Source: Allacma fusca (lineage: Eukaryota; Arthropoda; Collembola; Symphypleona; Sminthuridae). Taken from it: 64,000 nt of DNA. Below, piece after piece: positions 11,807-22,139 of this stretch. The notes under the pieces were generated by a model. That model saw nothing but the letters and a program-made list of their open reading frames with translations. It was not told where the DNA came from and searched no databases. The position numbers were made by a program, and so were the translations under genes. The DNA lies in contig OX359245.1 of assembly GCA_947179485.1 (NCBI GenBank), forward strand, positions 7,421,001 through 7,485,000, given 5' to 3'. The number at the start of each line of letters is the position of its first letter. Position 1 is the stretch's first letter.

Positions 11807-12107
11807 GCTTGTGAGTAAAACTAATTTTGAATTATTACTAATTCTGAAGGTAAGTCGTGAAAATAATGAATCAAACTAAACAACTACAAATTCTAAACAG
11901 AAGTGATCATCCTTCAAATTTCGTTCTGTACACAGTAATTAGCTCCTCCACTAATGCAGTATGGCATAGCATTTTACTACATACTGAAAAGCATTACCGC
12001 TAAAATTGTATAAACGGCGTGTGAACTCAACCGTACAATTTAATTCCTCTGACTTTCTGATTATCAATTAAAACTATTTCCGATAATGTTCATTAGAGGA
12101 AATGTCT
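11807..12107. other. Short non-coding segment before the LTR element
   Basis: No gene. The segment resembles the flanks of the hAT-like element at 21.2-22.1 kb: the AAAATAATGAATC region near 11855 and GGCGTGTGAACTCAACCG near 12013 have diverged counterparts near 21110 and 22202. Confidence 0.5.
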
Positions 12108-12111
12108 TATG

Positions 12112-12625
12112 TGAAAGGTTGGATGTTTGGGTGATAAATGTTTATGAATTTAAAGTTAATATTAAACCCAATCCTAAATATCCTGAACCTTTATAAGGGA
12201 TGTAGTTCAAAGACACGGAGAGCCCTTTCACAAACTCTCCTAAAAGCACTTAAATGAGGGGTACTGCCTAAGTGGCACGAGTGTATGCTGCGTATAATAA
12301 GATGGGGTAATCTTTAAGTAATGTTCGATTAAATAACTATTTTATATTTATTCTTGACAATATATTTCTCGAAGACTTTTCCCTTAGGAATATTACAGGT
12401 AAGGATCAGTCTCTAAAATTAACACACTGAAATATTTCTAACCAGAGAGGCTAGTTCCTATCCCTTGCCCTATTCAATCCAGAATGTCCTCTCCGCACAC
12501 ACTCATCCTCTCATTTCTTAGCTATTTACATTTTCCATAGTTAAAGATATTCAGATAAGGATGTGGAGAGTTCTTCCTAAGGAAAACGTCTCTTCTAAAT
12601 TAACATCTTATTTTACATCCTTACA
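12112..12625 (-). repeat. 3' LTR (514 bp)
   Basis: On the minus strand it begins TGTAAGGATG and ends CCTTTCA, giving TG...CA ends. It is the same length as its partner at 19977-20490 and differs at about three sites (for example GATTAAATAA against GATAAAATAA). On the minus strand it carries a TATA-like TTATAAAGG and an AATAAA (plus-strand 12348-12353). Confidence 0.95.
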
Positions 12626-12635
12626 TTCCCCCTAC
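12626..12635 (-). promoter_or_regulatory. Polypurine tract candidate
   Basis: On the minus strand the bases GTAGGGGGAA sit directly before the TGTAAGG start of the 3' LTR, the expected place for the plus-strand primer of reverse transcription. Confidence 0.8.
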
Positions 12636-13689
12636 GTACGGAAAATTTCGACCTCGAAATTTAAAACAGTAACATCGTATCGTAGATGGAATAAAAGAAA
12701 GTATAAGTTTAAACTAATACAAATGAAAGTATTATAGTGTACAATTTATAATGTTGGTCTCAATGGGAAACAATACTGAGTACCAGGAAAAACCAAAAAC
12801 AAAAATAGAACTGAAATGATAATTACTATGGTATATTTTCAACAAAATACAGTATAAATGTTGTAGAAATCAATTAAATATACATTAATGAAATGTAATC
12901 ATGAGAGCATTAGTGATGTCTGAAAATGGTAGTCCCTGGGTCTTCTCTTATTTTCTGAGGAAACTTCATAATGCTGTAAAGCTGGAGAGTGTCAATTACT
13001 CTATCCAGTTCCAGGGCATCTTCTTCATGTCGAAACAAGTACTCCATGGATCTGACTGCTTCGTGTCTACGATTGAAAACATCTACGGAATATTTCTCAT
13101 CCATACTGATACTAAGGGATATCAATAGAAAGACATGATTAACAAACATGATCCTCGTATTTACTTTTCCAATGGTACACATGTATAGTTACTTGGACAT
13201 ATGTATATATACGTAATCAGATAAGTATTCATAAGAAGTTATTTTTATTTTCTTGGCACAATGTAATAAACGCACTCGGTAGAGTTTGAGTCAATTTATA
13301 TTCAGGGTACTAAAACCGGGCACATCGTCGAATTCGACCGTTGTATTTGTAGTGTTAGTGTTACTTACGAAGAGGTCAATTTCTCAAATATTTTTGAGTT
13401 TTTTGGAAATCCACAATATGCCAGATTACAGTCACCCAATGACATAAAAGTCTGTAATAAAAGAAAAATAATTTGGGTATTAATATATATATATTCACAT
13501 ATATAGATCTGGCACTGTACATTCGATTGATCATACCAGAAGTTCACTGATAAGTTATTCCTAAGGAATAACGTTAATAATTTGTATGAAAATTAAATAA
13601 GGCAATCACAGGAATACACAAATGAACTAAAAGTCGGCGTGGGTCACTAAAAAAAATTTATGGCGAAGACCACGCTGAATTTTTGTATT
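12636..13689 (-). other. 3' untranslated region of the LTR element
   Basis: About 1 kb between the end of the polyprotein and the purine tract. Only short ORFs on both strands, none resembling env or any known domain. Its length is unusual for a simple gag-pol element. Confidence 0.5.
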
Positions 13690-16600
13690 TTAATCTTTAT
13701 ATGAGAAGGACGGAGGCTTTCTGGCAACAAGTCTTTTTGGACGAGATTGTACCTGGGAGGGGTCAAACCTCGTTGCTTGTTTAAATAATTCCTGAGATAC
13801 TGAAGACGCTGAAAGACGTCGCTTGTTTCCTGAGGAAACATTATCAACTGGAAATGCCTCAAGTGAATCAACAAATACCTCCTCAGATAATTGGACGGGG
13901 GCAATTACTGGAGGATTTGTACGTCCTGGTATATCAAATGGGAAATTATCGGGAACACTTTGAGTTCGAATACTTTTGGGCTTTATAAGTTTCCGTATTT
14001 TGGAAGCCGGAGGATGTGAGTCCTCTATATTATTAGTTTTTCCCTGAGGGATTTTAACAGCTTCCAAAGAAAAAAATTCAATGTTAGTTTTGGTCTTACC
14101 CTTAAAAGAAGTAGAAAATTCGTAGGATTAACTATCTTATTACGAATGGAGTCCTGAATTTGAGAAATATTTATGTGAGAACTTGAAGTCACTGTAGGAA
14201 AAACTTTATGAATGACCTTTTTACACTTAAGTTTTTGAACTCTTGGAGATTTATCTCTGACAAAAGGAATTTCCTTCTGTAACGCACTGATACGCGATGA
14301 TTTCCGAAGCTTCACAGGAGTATCTTGTCGTACTGGTATACAAGGATGTACTGACGGAGATACTTGTGTGTGTGCACTTGGTCCGTGTATAGTGATGAGA
14401 GAGTGAGTGAGTGAGTGAGAGACGGCCTCTGGGACACGCCCTGTTGCCAACTCATTACTCTCCTCCCACACGTCCGTATGTTCAGAGATACACGCCGTGT
14501 GCGTCTGTGACGTGGCAACACGGTGTGGATCGACGACGGGTCGTTTCCTCTCTCTCCTTATACACTTAAAGAATTTATTCTCCCACTTAGGAAAATAAAT
14601 GAGTGTCTGTACACTCTCGAACCTTTCCTTATAAGCATACAAGATAGCGATTTCTGCCTGTTCTTTTCGGTCAATATTTTTGTTGAAGAGTTTAATTATT
14701 TTAGGTATGATCATGTCGTTAAACACATTATAAAATTCACACAATGTATAATTCAACTGTTCCTGAGGAACCGATTGTGTATCACTGACATTATTGAGTT
14801 CAATCTTTACAGGATTTAAAGTGTCGTCTGTTGCTACTAATAGTGATAAGGAACTTATAATATCCTCATGATTTTGTTCCAGAAAATCATTTTGAATGTC
14901 TATAGGAATAGTATTAGTAGTTATTGAGAGGGTTTCATTTCGCCCCTGTAATGTGTTTAGATGGAGAGAAAATAATAATTCATGTGATGATTGTGATTTT
15001 GCGGAGGGAGTCGTGACGCAACTATGGAAAGATTCTTGAAGTGAATTAGAAATACTCAATCTACCTAAACTAGTTTGATGAAGATATTCATTGAGATAAT
15101 TGTTCATGGGATTGTCCTCCTCAAAAACGTCAGAGTCACTAAGAACATTCTCAAAACGTGAAGAGTCTGGATTTTGTATTGCGGTTATATCACTGTCTAC
15201 AGATTTAATAGACGGTGATTTGGTATTTGGAGAATCAGAGGAATTAGTATTTTGATTTCTATAGTCTGTGCCAAAAAATAATTCTCCTGGAATAAAAGTT
15301 TCAAGTTGTCGGATTTCAGTAGAAACGGGCTGAAAATTTCCGAACATGTCTGTTGTAGCATGGTTATTATTAGTCACTACATTCGTAAAGTTTGCCATCT
15401 GAAACGTAGGATTATATTCCAGATGCATATGTGAGTCATTATTGGGAATGTCATTGTCAATAATATTAGTTTCACTTTGAGTATCAATATTTAAATTCTC
15501 ATTTTCCTGAGGGAAAGTATTTTCATTATTGACATAATATTCGTTCATGATATTAGAGTTCGGATTTAGATTCAAAGTTACATTTATTATTGGACTTATA
15601 TTATTTATTTCTTCTTGCACTGGTTCAGCAGAACTTATTATTTCATGCGATGAGACCGTGTCAAGAGGATTAAGAACTCTTCTGGTTCTTTTTGTAGCGG
15701 GTAACAAATTAAATTCTGTAATTGTCCGCTTACTACGTGTATTACGGAACGGGCCTGAATTTATTCTCGGAACCGATTCCGGTTGATGAGTAGCACTTTG
15801 CGCATAAGAGTTACTCTGAAATTCCATCGTGGGAATTATATTTGGAGGAGTTAAATGCTCCTCTAGAATAATACTTAAGTTATTTTCCTGAGTATAATGT
15901 CTTTGATTTGAACGATTATTATAAGTATCTGAATTAGACACAATTCTTGAAGAAGAAGGTCTATGTCGGATGTTATTTAGATTGTACTGGCGAGAAGTAC
16001 TAGGCTCACCAAGTGTACTCATGTTAGAAGAATAATAGGAAGTAGAATTCATACTTCTGGTGCGCATACTGTTTGAACGGTACCTTTTATTATAAGTATG
16101 GCTGTGATGTGTAGAGTTAGTGGGATGCGATGTTGGATTTGGAAGGAAAGAGTTGATCAGGCTATTTCCTCTTGTGCCATCAAAGTAACTATCACTACTA
16201 CTATCGGAATTCAATGATTCACTATATGTAAAATTCCTGTTGGAATTATTATAAGTTCTGGGTTGGTAAAACGGAGTTTGAAACACTGAGCCTTGGCAAT
16301 TCCACATACTGTCATTTTCACTAAAGTCAATTCCTGAGGGAAAAGTTAAAGGTTGATATGACACGCACCAAGGTTCGGGACTAATGTAAGGTTTCATATT
16401 TTCGACATGAACATGCCGATTTCTTTGTCCTTGAGACGTAATTAGCGGTTTTACTTCGAAAGAAGAATTACCCAAGATTTTAACTATTTCATATGGAGAT
16501 GACCATTTTGGCCCACGTTTTGGTCCATCCTGTATTTTCAACACAATTAAATCACCAACTTTATAATTATGCGCGGTCTTATTAGCATTGTAAAGCTTAT

Positions 16601-17852
16601 CACGATTATCTTGTTGAGTCTTGGTGAATTCAACAGCTTTATCCGTCGCCAGCGACAGATCTTGTTGAATTTCCTCTGGAGATTTAGTGTTGTCTGGACA
16701 TAATACTGGAGTCAATAAGTCAAATTTCGTGATTGGATCACGACCATGGAATAAATAATATGGAGAGTAATTCGTGCCTTGATTAACGTGGAAGTTATGG
16801 CTACGCACAGCTAAGGGTAATAATATGTCCCATTTTGAAAAGTCTTTTTCTATATATTTCATGAGGAAACGTTTTAGAGTACGATTTTGTCGTTCAACTA
16901 ACCCGTTAGATTGTGGGCTATTTGGCATAACCACTATGTGTTTGATTCCGTTTGATTTGAGAAAGTCAGTAAAGTCTTTACCCGTAAAATGAGTACCACC
17001 GTCCGTGACAATTTCACGCGGACAATGATGCACCGACACTATTGCATTATTTAAAAGTCTAACTGAGTCATTAGCTGTTGCAGTTCGGCTGGGTAAAGCA
17101 AATACATAACGTGTGGTATAGTCTATCATAACAAGTGCATACTTGTTACCTCGGCTTGTCGTATCAAGAGGGCCGATATAGTCCAAAGCTACTCTTGAAA
17201 TTGCTTGTGACGGCGGAGGCAAAGTCTTACGTTGCCCCACGGCAGTCGCATTACGTGGATTATGAATTTGACAGAGTTCACAAGACATTAGAAACTTTTG
17301 AACATCACGGAACATATTCAAACACAACAAATTGTTGTCAATATTGAGTTCTGGAAACATTGTTGCTGTAAGTGTACCATGATTAACAATGGCTCTATGC
17401 TTACGTAAGAAATCTCCACCAAGTAACAATAAAGTATTTGACTTGGGGATAACTGCGAATTGATGTGAATGTAAAATGTCATTAATATAATAATGTATGA
17501 TAGCAGTCTTATTGTAAATAATTGTAGAGTTCGAGACAGTTTGAGTTATGGATTTGTCATGATGTAGATGAAGTTTAATCCCTTGAGGATTATTTTGCTG
17601 AATGTTGTGTACGCATGAAGGAGAAATAGTAGAAATACCAGCTCCATCATCGCACAATGCCTCAACTGTGAAGTTATTTCCAAAAATCTTGAGATGGAAA
17701 CGGACGTCTGTCTCTGAGAATTGATCACGTTGAGTTGAGATGAAGTCGTTGTTCAGAACAGAGAAAGTGTCTGATAATACCACTGAGTCAGGGGTAACTT
17801 GAGAAAGGACATCTTCTTGTACCTGAGTCTTCATGACTTTGACTTTATTCAT
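13690..17852 (-). CDS. pol: Pol-type polyprotein: protease fused directly to integrase, long tail
   Basis: Residues (from ATG 17852) about 45-160 form a retropepsin-like protease, with CDDGAGIS (residues 67-74) at the active site where most relatives have D-S/T-G, and LLLLGGDFLRKH as the C-terminal motif. By residue 180 the chain is already in the integrase zinc-finger region (CELC, 191-194; its His pair is lost). The integrase core has D224, D284 and E320, a DD35E spacing, and the GPY/F domain lies at 430-490. Reverse transcriptase and RNase H are missing in frame. The remaining ~780 residues are Ser/Asn-rich with no recognised domain. A 56-nt intron (14044-14099) with GTAAGA, CTAAC and CCTCAG would join phase 0 to a further 117-codon exon ending at 13690; unspliced, the frame ends at 14025. 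The frame is open up to the slippery site upstream. Confidence 0.85.
14044..14099 (-). other. Predicted 56-nt intron near the 3' end of pol
   Basis: On the minus strand: donor AGG|GTAAGA, internal ACTAAC (branch-point-like), T-rich tract and acceptor CCTCAG|GGA. The two flanking frames join in phase 0. This is the only arrangement found that connects the 1251-codon frame to the downstream open frame ending at 13690. Confidence 0.55.
14398..14422. repeat. GAGT/GTGA microsatellite inside the pol tail
   Basis: Short run of GAGTGAGTGAGTGAGTGAGA read in frame as SHSLTHSL-like residues on the minus strand. Confidence 0.8.
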
Positions 17853-17948
17853 TCCTTTGGAATGTGGTTGTAAAGTTGAATTAATTGTTGTAGACTGTGT
17901 AATTTGTGAATTGCCATTTGTAGAAGTATTTACAGTTGTTAAACCATC

Positions 17949-17987
17949 AGTCAGATTTCCCCGCGGAATCTGACTAATTAGTTTAAA
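17949..17987 (-). promoter_or_regulatory. -1 ribosomal frameshift signal between gag and pol
   Basis: The minus strand reads T TTA AAC (17987-17981) in the gag frame, immediately before the gag TAA. The pol frame is -1 relative to gag and its upstream stop lies just before this heptamer, so slippage on TTTAAAC is the only way in. After a 5-nt spacer comes a hairpin (17975-17949): AGTCAGATT pairs perfectly with AATCTGACT, with two more C-G pairs beyond a one-base bulge and a tiny GC-rich loop. Heptamer class, spacing and hairpin all match known -1 frameshift signals. Confidence 0.88.
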
Positions 17988-19260
17988 TTATCTTTATTGT
18001 TGATTTGAGGTTGAGTTTGTCCTGAGGGACGTAGATTAGTAGAATTGGATACTAATTGTAAGAAATTATTCAATAAATTTCCATTGTTGGGTCCATTGTT
18101 GGGTTGCCCATTGTTGCGGTAGTTACTGTTGTAGTAAGTACCATTGTTGTTGTAATTGTTGGAATTATCGTTGCCTCGATAATTATGACCACGGAAATTT
18201 CCTCTGGAATTTCCTCGAAATCCTGAATTATGAAATGTCCTTCCATAATTGGCATTGTTGCTATGATAATTGCCTCTTCCATTGTTGGGATTATTGGGAT
18301 GTCCCCTATTGCCCCTATTGGATTGTTGTCCACGACCAGAATTGTTGCCAGTATTGTTGTTGTCTTGTTTGTAACGACTGTAACATTTTGACGCAATATG
18401 CCCCGGTTTGGAACATATTTGGCAACTCTGAGTCGATTGTTTGAAGTTTTTAACTTTAGTAGAAGTATTGTCATCTTTTGTGCTTTCAGCAGTTTTTGCC
18501 AAAAGATCTCCCTTAGGGAGTACGGGTGCAATAGTAGGAGTAATTGTAGCAGAGGTTGATGAAGGTTGTGAAATCAAAGTCTTTTCACCTTCAAGAATAG
18601 TTTCAAGTCGTGCCGAAAAAATCGAAAAATTAGCTTTATGTGGTTCTTGTATGAATCGGCTAATTGAGTACGGCAACTTGCGGATCATTCGGTTAACTTT
18701 AGTCTTTATAGTCATTTTACCATCAATTTGTGACAGTAAAGAATTCAATTCTGAGATGAATTTAGAGACAGGCTTAGTAGAGTCAAATTTGTAAAGTTCA
18801 AGTTTAGCCTCAGCTCTATCAGCTTTATGTTCATTTTTGGAATGTTGAATAAATTCATGAAAGAATTCATCCAAAATAGTGTAAGGTCTTTGTCGAGAAT
18901 TACGCCATTCCCTTAGGGAAAATTCAACATTTTCAAACCATGAAACTACCTCGAGAGATTTTGAATGTTTAAAGAACTGATGTAATAATGGTATGAGGTA
19001 ACTAGGCTCTAGACCTAATTCTTGAGCTTCCGCATTGAATGTATCAGCGTATAGTTCGGCATCAGATGAGATTTCATAAATAATAATGCGATCTTTAAAT
19101 ACCTTAAATAGTCGCTTTTGTCTATCCAAGTGTGCCAATGTAGGCTGTTGATCCTGGTCCTTGGTTTCATCCTCCTCGTCAGAAGATGAGTTATGGAAGC
19201 GCCTATATGCTCGGGATGTGGAAGACTTGACCGGATTTGAAATTTTTGAAATCCTCCTCT
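17978..19260 (-). CDS. gag: Gag: capsid region and CCHC zinc knuckle
   Basis: The structural protein of the element. The frame is open from about 19260; the first listed residue at 19138 is a TTG, not a true start. The middle (KLELYKFDSTKPVSKFISELN, LPYSISRFIQEP and similar) has the helical look of a gypsy capsid. A CCHC knuckle, CQICSKPGHIASKC, sits about residues 240-253 from 19138 and is followed by an RGN/NNG-rich basic tail that suits RNA binding. It ends on the frameshift heptamer. The N-terminal part lies in another frame (19592-19203), so the gene as read is split. Family assignment by capsid-like context and knuckle. Confidence 0.85.
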
Positions 19261-19592
19261 AAAGTCTGGAATTTCTTTTTCCAAGCCTCCAATGTTTCCT
19301 GAGTCTCCTTAGGAATTATGGGTTGTTGATTGAGACAGGAATAGTCCATAGGAGATGTTCGTGAAAAACCCGGAAAAGCTGCTCCGGATCCGAGTCCTGT
19401 ATTCTTATTGGATGGTTGTTCAGGAATAAATGTATCATGAATTGTGGCAAAGCTGTATGTACCACCAGCTAATTTATAATTATTAATTTGTTCCTCAATT
19501 TCAAGTCTTTTCTTTTCCAAAGTAACTTCACAAGATTGTGTTTGTTGCACATCCTGAGGGGAATTTTCAGTTTCATTATCTGAGTCACCCAT
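19203..19592 (-). CDS. gag: Gag N-terminal part, separated by a frame change
   Basis: The ATG at 19592 is a good start. The 129-residue frame is acidic and Gln/Glu-rich, with a coiled-coil-like stretch near its end. It terminates at 19203 while the +1 frame continues openly into the capsid part, overlapping over 19203-19260. No splice pair of sensible length was found there. Either a 1-nt indel broke the gene after insertion or an unusual +1 frameshift is used; the indel is simpler. Confidence 0.7.
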   Translation of the reverse strand: MGDSDNETENSPQDVQQTQSCEVTLEKKRLEIEEQINNYKLAGGTYSFATIHDTFIPEQPSNKNTGLGSGAAFPGFSRTSPMDYSCLNQQPIIPKETQETLEAWKKKFQTLEEDFKNFKSGQVFHIPSI

Positions 19593-19976
19593 GGTTCACA
19601 GCAATAGCCACTACAGGAAATTAATGTATTGTAAATGAAAGTTACTGGATCACTGCGAAATTGAGAATGTCTATCAGTGTGGTAAGTGCACTTTGATCAG
19701 CACAGGGGAAGATGAGTATTCTGGATGAGGGAATTTAAGAGTACTGACTACGCGTTTGCGCACTAGAGAAAACTCGTGAGATGTCCACGCCGAAGATGAG
19801 ATTAGGGAAGATGCGGCATGGCAGATCCAAGATGGATGCTCTCACTATGTACACTACTGTCTTTGGATATAAATGTTAGATTTCCTATGGAAAAGTATCT
19901 GGAAATCACTATAATTGTTGTAAAAAGTTCACGCAACAATAAACACTCGGAGATCTTGAGAAGCACACTCCACCAG
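19593..19976 (-). other. 5' leader with primer-binding-site candidate
   Basis: After one C following the 5' LTR, the minus strand reads TGGTGGAGTGTGCTTCTC (about 19975-19958). It starts with TGG, as a site complementary to a tRNA 3' CCA end should. Which tRNA is unknown. The rest of the leader has no ORF. Confidence 0.6.
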
Positions 19977-20490
19977 TGAAAGGTTGGATGTTTGGGTGAT
20001 AAATGTTTATGAATTTAAAGTTAATATTAAACCCAATCCTAAATATCCTGAACCTTTATAAGGGATGTAGTTCAAAGACACGGAGAGCCCTTTCACAAAC
20101 TCTCCTAAAAGCACTTAAATGAGGGGTACTGCCTAAGTGGCACGAGTGTATGCTGCGTATAATAAGATGGGGTAATCTTTAAGTAATGTTCGATAAAATA
20201 ACTATTTTATATTTATTCTTGACAATATATTTCTCGAAGGCTTTTCCCTTAGGAATATTACAGGTAAGGATCAGTCTCTAAAATTAACACACTGAAATAT
20301 TTCTAACCAGAGAGGCTAGTTCCTATCCCTTGCCCTATTCAATCCAGAATGTCCTCTCCGCACACACTCATCCTTTCATTTCTTAGCTATTTACATTTTC
20401 CATAGTTAAAGATATTCAGATAAGGATGTGGAGAGTTCTTCCTAAGGAAAACGTCTCTTCTAAATTAACATCTTATTTTACATCCTTACA
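19977..20490 (-). repeat. 5' LTR (514 bp)
   Basis: Partner of 12112-12625, same length and ends. It directly abuts the TATG duplication at 20491-20494. Confidence 0.95.
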
Positions 20491-20494
20491 TATG

Positions 20495-21193
20495 TAATTA
20501 ACTTCCAGCTGCTAGACAAATGGGTTCTTGTTATGCATTGTCCCTTTCAAGATGGTCCTTTATAGTTTTGGTAGTTAAAATTTGTTAACAAAGAAAGGCT
20601 GCTATCATTGTACGTTTCTAGCTAAAATTAATTAGAATATTTTCCCAGTTGTATTTGGAAACTAACCAGTCAAATTTAAATACGCTCAAATTAAGAAATT
20701 TATTTTTTTAAATTACAAAATGTGTTTGAGAAATTATTTTGACATTCATTTAGAGAAACGTTCATGGGCTTTCCGAAGAGGTATTTGTTAGGCCACTAGG
20801 TTAAGAATTTTGGGTATGGTAGGTAAATTCCTGGAGCAAGGAGAAGTAAATTCGGATACAAGATCAGGAGGGAAAACAGTGCCAAGAATAAAGATGTCCA
20901 CTCCATTTTGTTGTCTACGGTCTACAGTGGCAAAGCAATCTGATTTCAAACTACAGATAATTATGTGACTACAACCAGTATTTAGGATACAAGGAATCAA
21001 GTTTTCAAATAAATTAGCAATTTGATCAATACATAAAACGTAGAATTGCTGTGGTTAAATCAAATTTCGAATTATTATAATTTCGAATGGTTACCTGAAG
21101 TAAGCCCACGAAAATAATCGATAGAATTAAAGAACTACAAATCAACACGAGTAATTCTCCTGCATATTTCTTACTCTGCATATTACGCACCTT
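20495..21193. other. Non-coding region, repeat-family copy
   Basis: No gene. The block near 20640 (TTTTCCCAGTTGTATTTGG) matches blocks near 4795, 6085 and 41620. The block near 20725-20830 matches 27110-27220. Confidence 0.55.
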
Positions 21194-21201
21194 GTCCGAT
21201 A

Positions 21202-22131
21202 CAGAGGTGTGGAAAATACATGAAATTTATTATTGAAATACAAAATACAAACACATTTTCAGAAAAGTTAAAATACAAATATAAACTACAAATACCAGGT
21301 GTAACTTAGTTAAGATACAATATAAAATAAAAATATCCAGAGTCATTTGGGCAAGATACAAAATAAAATACTTTCCTTTCAACAAAAAGAGAAAATATGA
21401 AATAAAAATACCGTATTTGAAATACGAAATACATATTGAAAATATTCATATTTATCTCAAAGTACATATCTGAGATGTACCTTAAGTTTATTCTCCCAAA
21501 GTATTTTGTGTGATTCGGCCAAATAATACAATATTTAAAAATAAATCAACTTAATAAAGGTAACTGCATGTTATTAGAATTTAGAGTTGTGCATTTGTGT
21601 ATCAAAGTAAATTAACATGGCCGTAGATACAGAATATTTTTCCTTAAAACAAACAATCTTATAACTCCTGGGCAATGTATTTATATTCGCGTCACTAATT
21701 TAGCTAGCTTTATAGTTCTCAGATACATTGAATTTTATGTAATTATACAGTAATTTCTTCAAACCCGTCCAACAGGTTTCACAATCTCGTTTAAAAATGT
21801 TTTAAATTAGTGCTTTTACATTTTAAATATTTATTTGAGCATGTTTTAGAGACGACCTTAACAATTTCCAGAGTCATGTATTTTAAAACTATATTTTGTA
21901 TTTGAAATACGGACTAGGTAAATTTTAGAAGATAAATAAATACAAAATACTATCACGTTCGTAATCTTCTAAATACGAAATATAAAATACAGTAGACATG
22001 TTGGTGTTAACAAAATACGAAATACAAAATACCTTAAACAATTTATGGCAACAAAAATACCAAATACCAAATACCAAATGTATTTGAAATACTATTTCAA
22101 ATACAATATTTCAAAATATTCCACACCTCTG
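21202..22131. mobile_element. hAT-like non-autonomous element (930 bp), AAAATAC-rich
   Basis: Ends are CAGAGGTGTGGAAAATA and its reverse-complement counterpart TATTCCACACCTCTG, flanked by a perfect 8-bp duplication GTCCGATA (21194-21201, 22132-22139). Long subterminal zones repeat AAAATACAAAATAC-type words. No transposase ORF. The 8-bp duplication and CAGAG ends place it with hAT. Confidence 0.92.
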
Positions 22132-22139
22132 GTCCGATA

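Larger units (their letters stand above)
12112..20490 (-). mobile_element. Complete gypsy-type LTR element lacking RT/RNase H (8379 bp)
   Basis: The element is bounded by two direct 514-bp LTRs and by TATG target duplications at 12108-12111 and 20491-20494. On the minus strand it reads: 5' LTR, primer-binding candidate, gag, -1 frameshift site, protease fused to integrase, long Ser/Asn-rich tail, purine tract, 3' LTR. Only about three differences between the LTRs were seen by eye, which implies a recent insertion. The ~600-700 residues of reverse transcriptase and RNase H expected between protease and integrase are absent, so it must have relied on another element's enzymes. Confidence 0.93.

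Noticed and set aside
18070-18531. 153-aa ORF overlapping gag
   Set aside because: Shadow of the Asn/Gly-rich gag tail in another frame.
19958-19975. Naming the tRNA primer of the LTR element
   Set aside because: The TGGTGGAGTG site could not be matched with confidence to a particular tRNA 3' end from memory.
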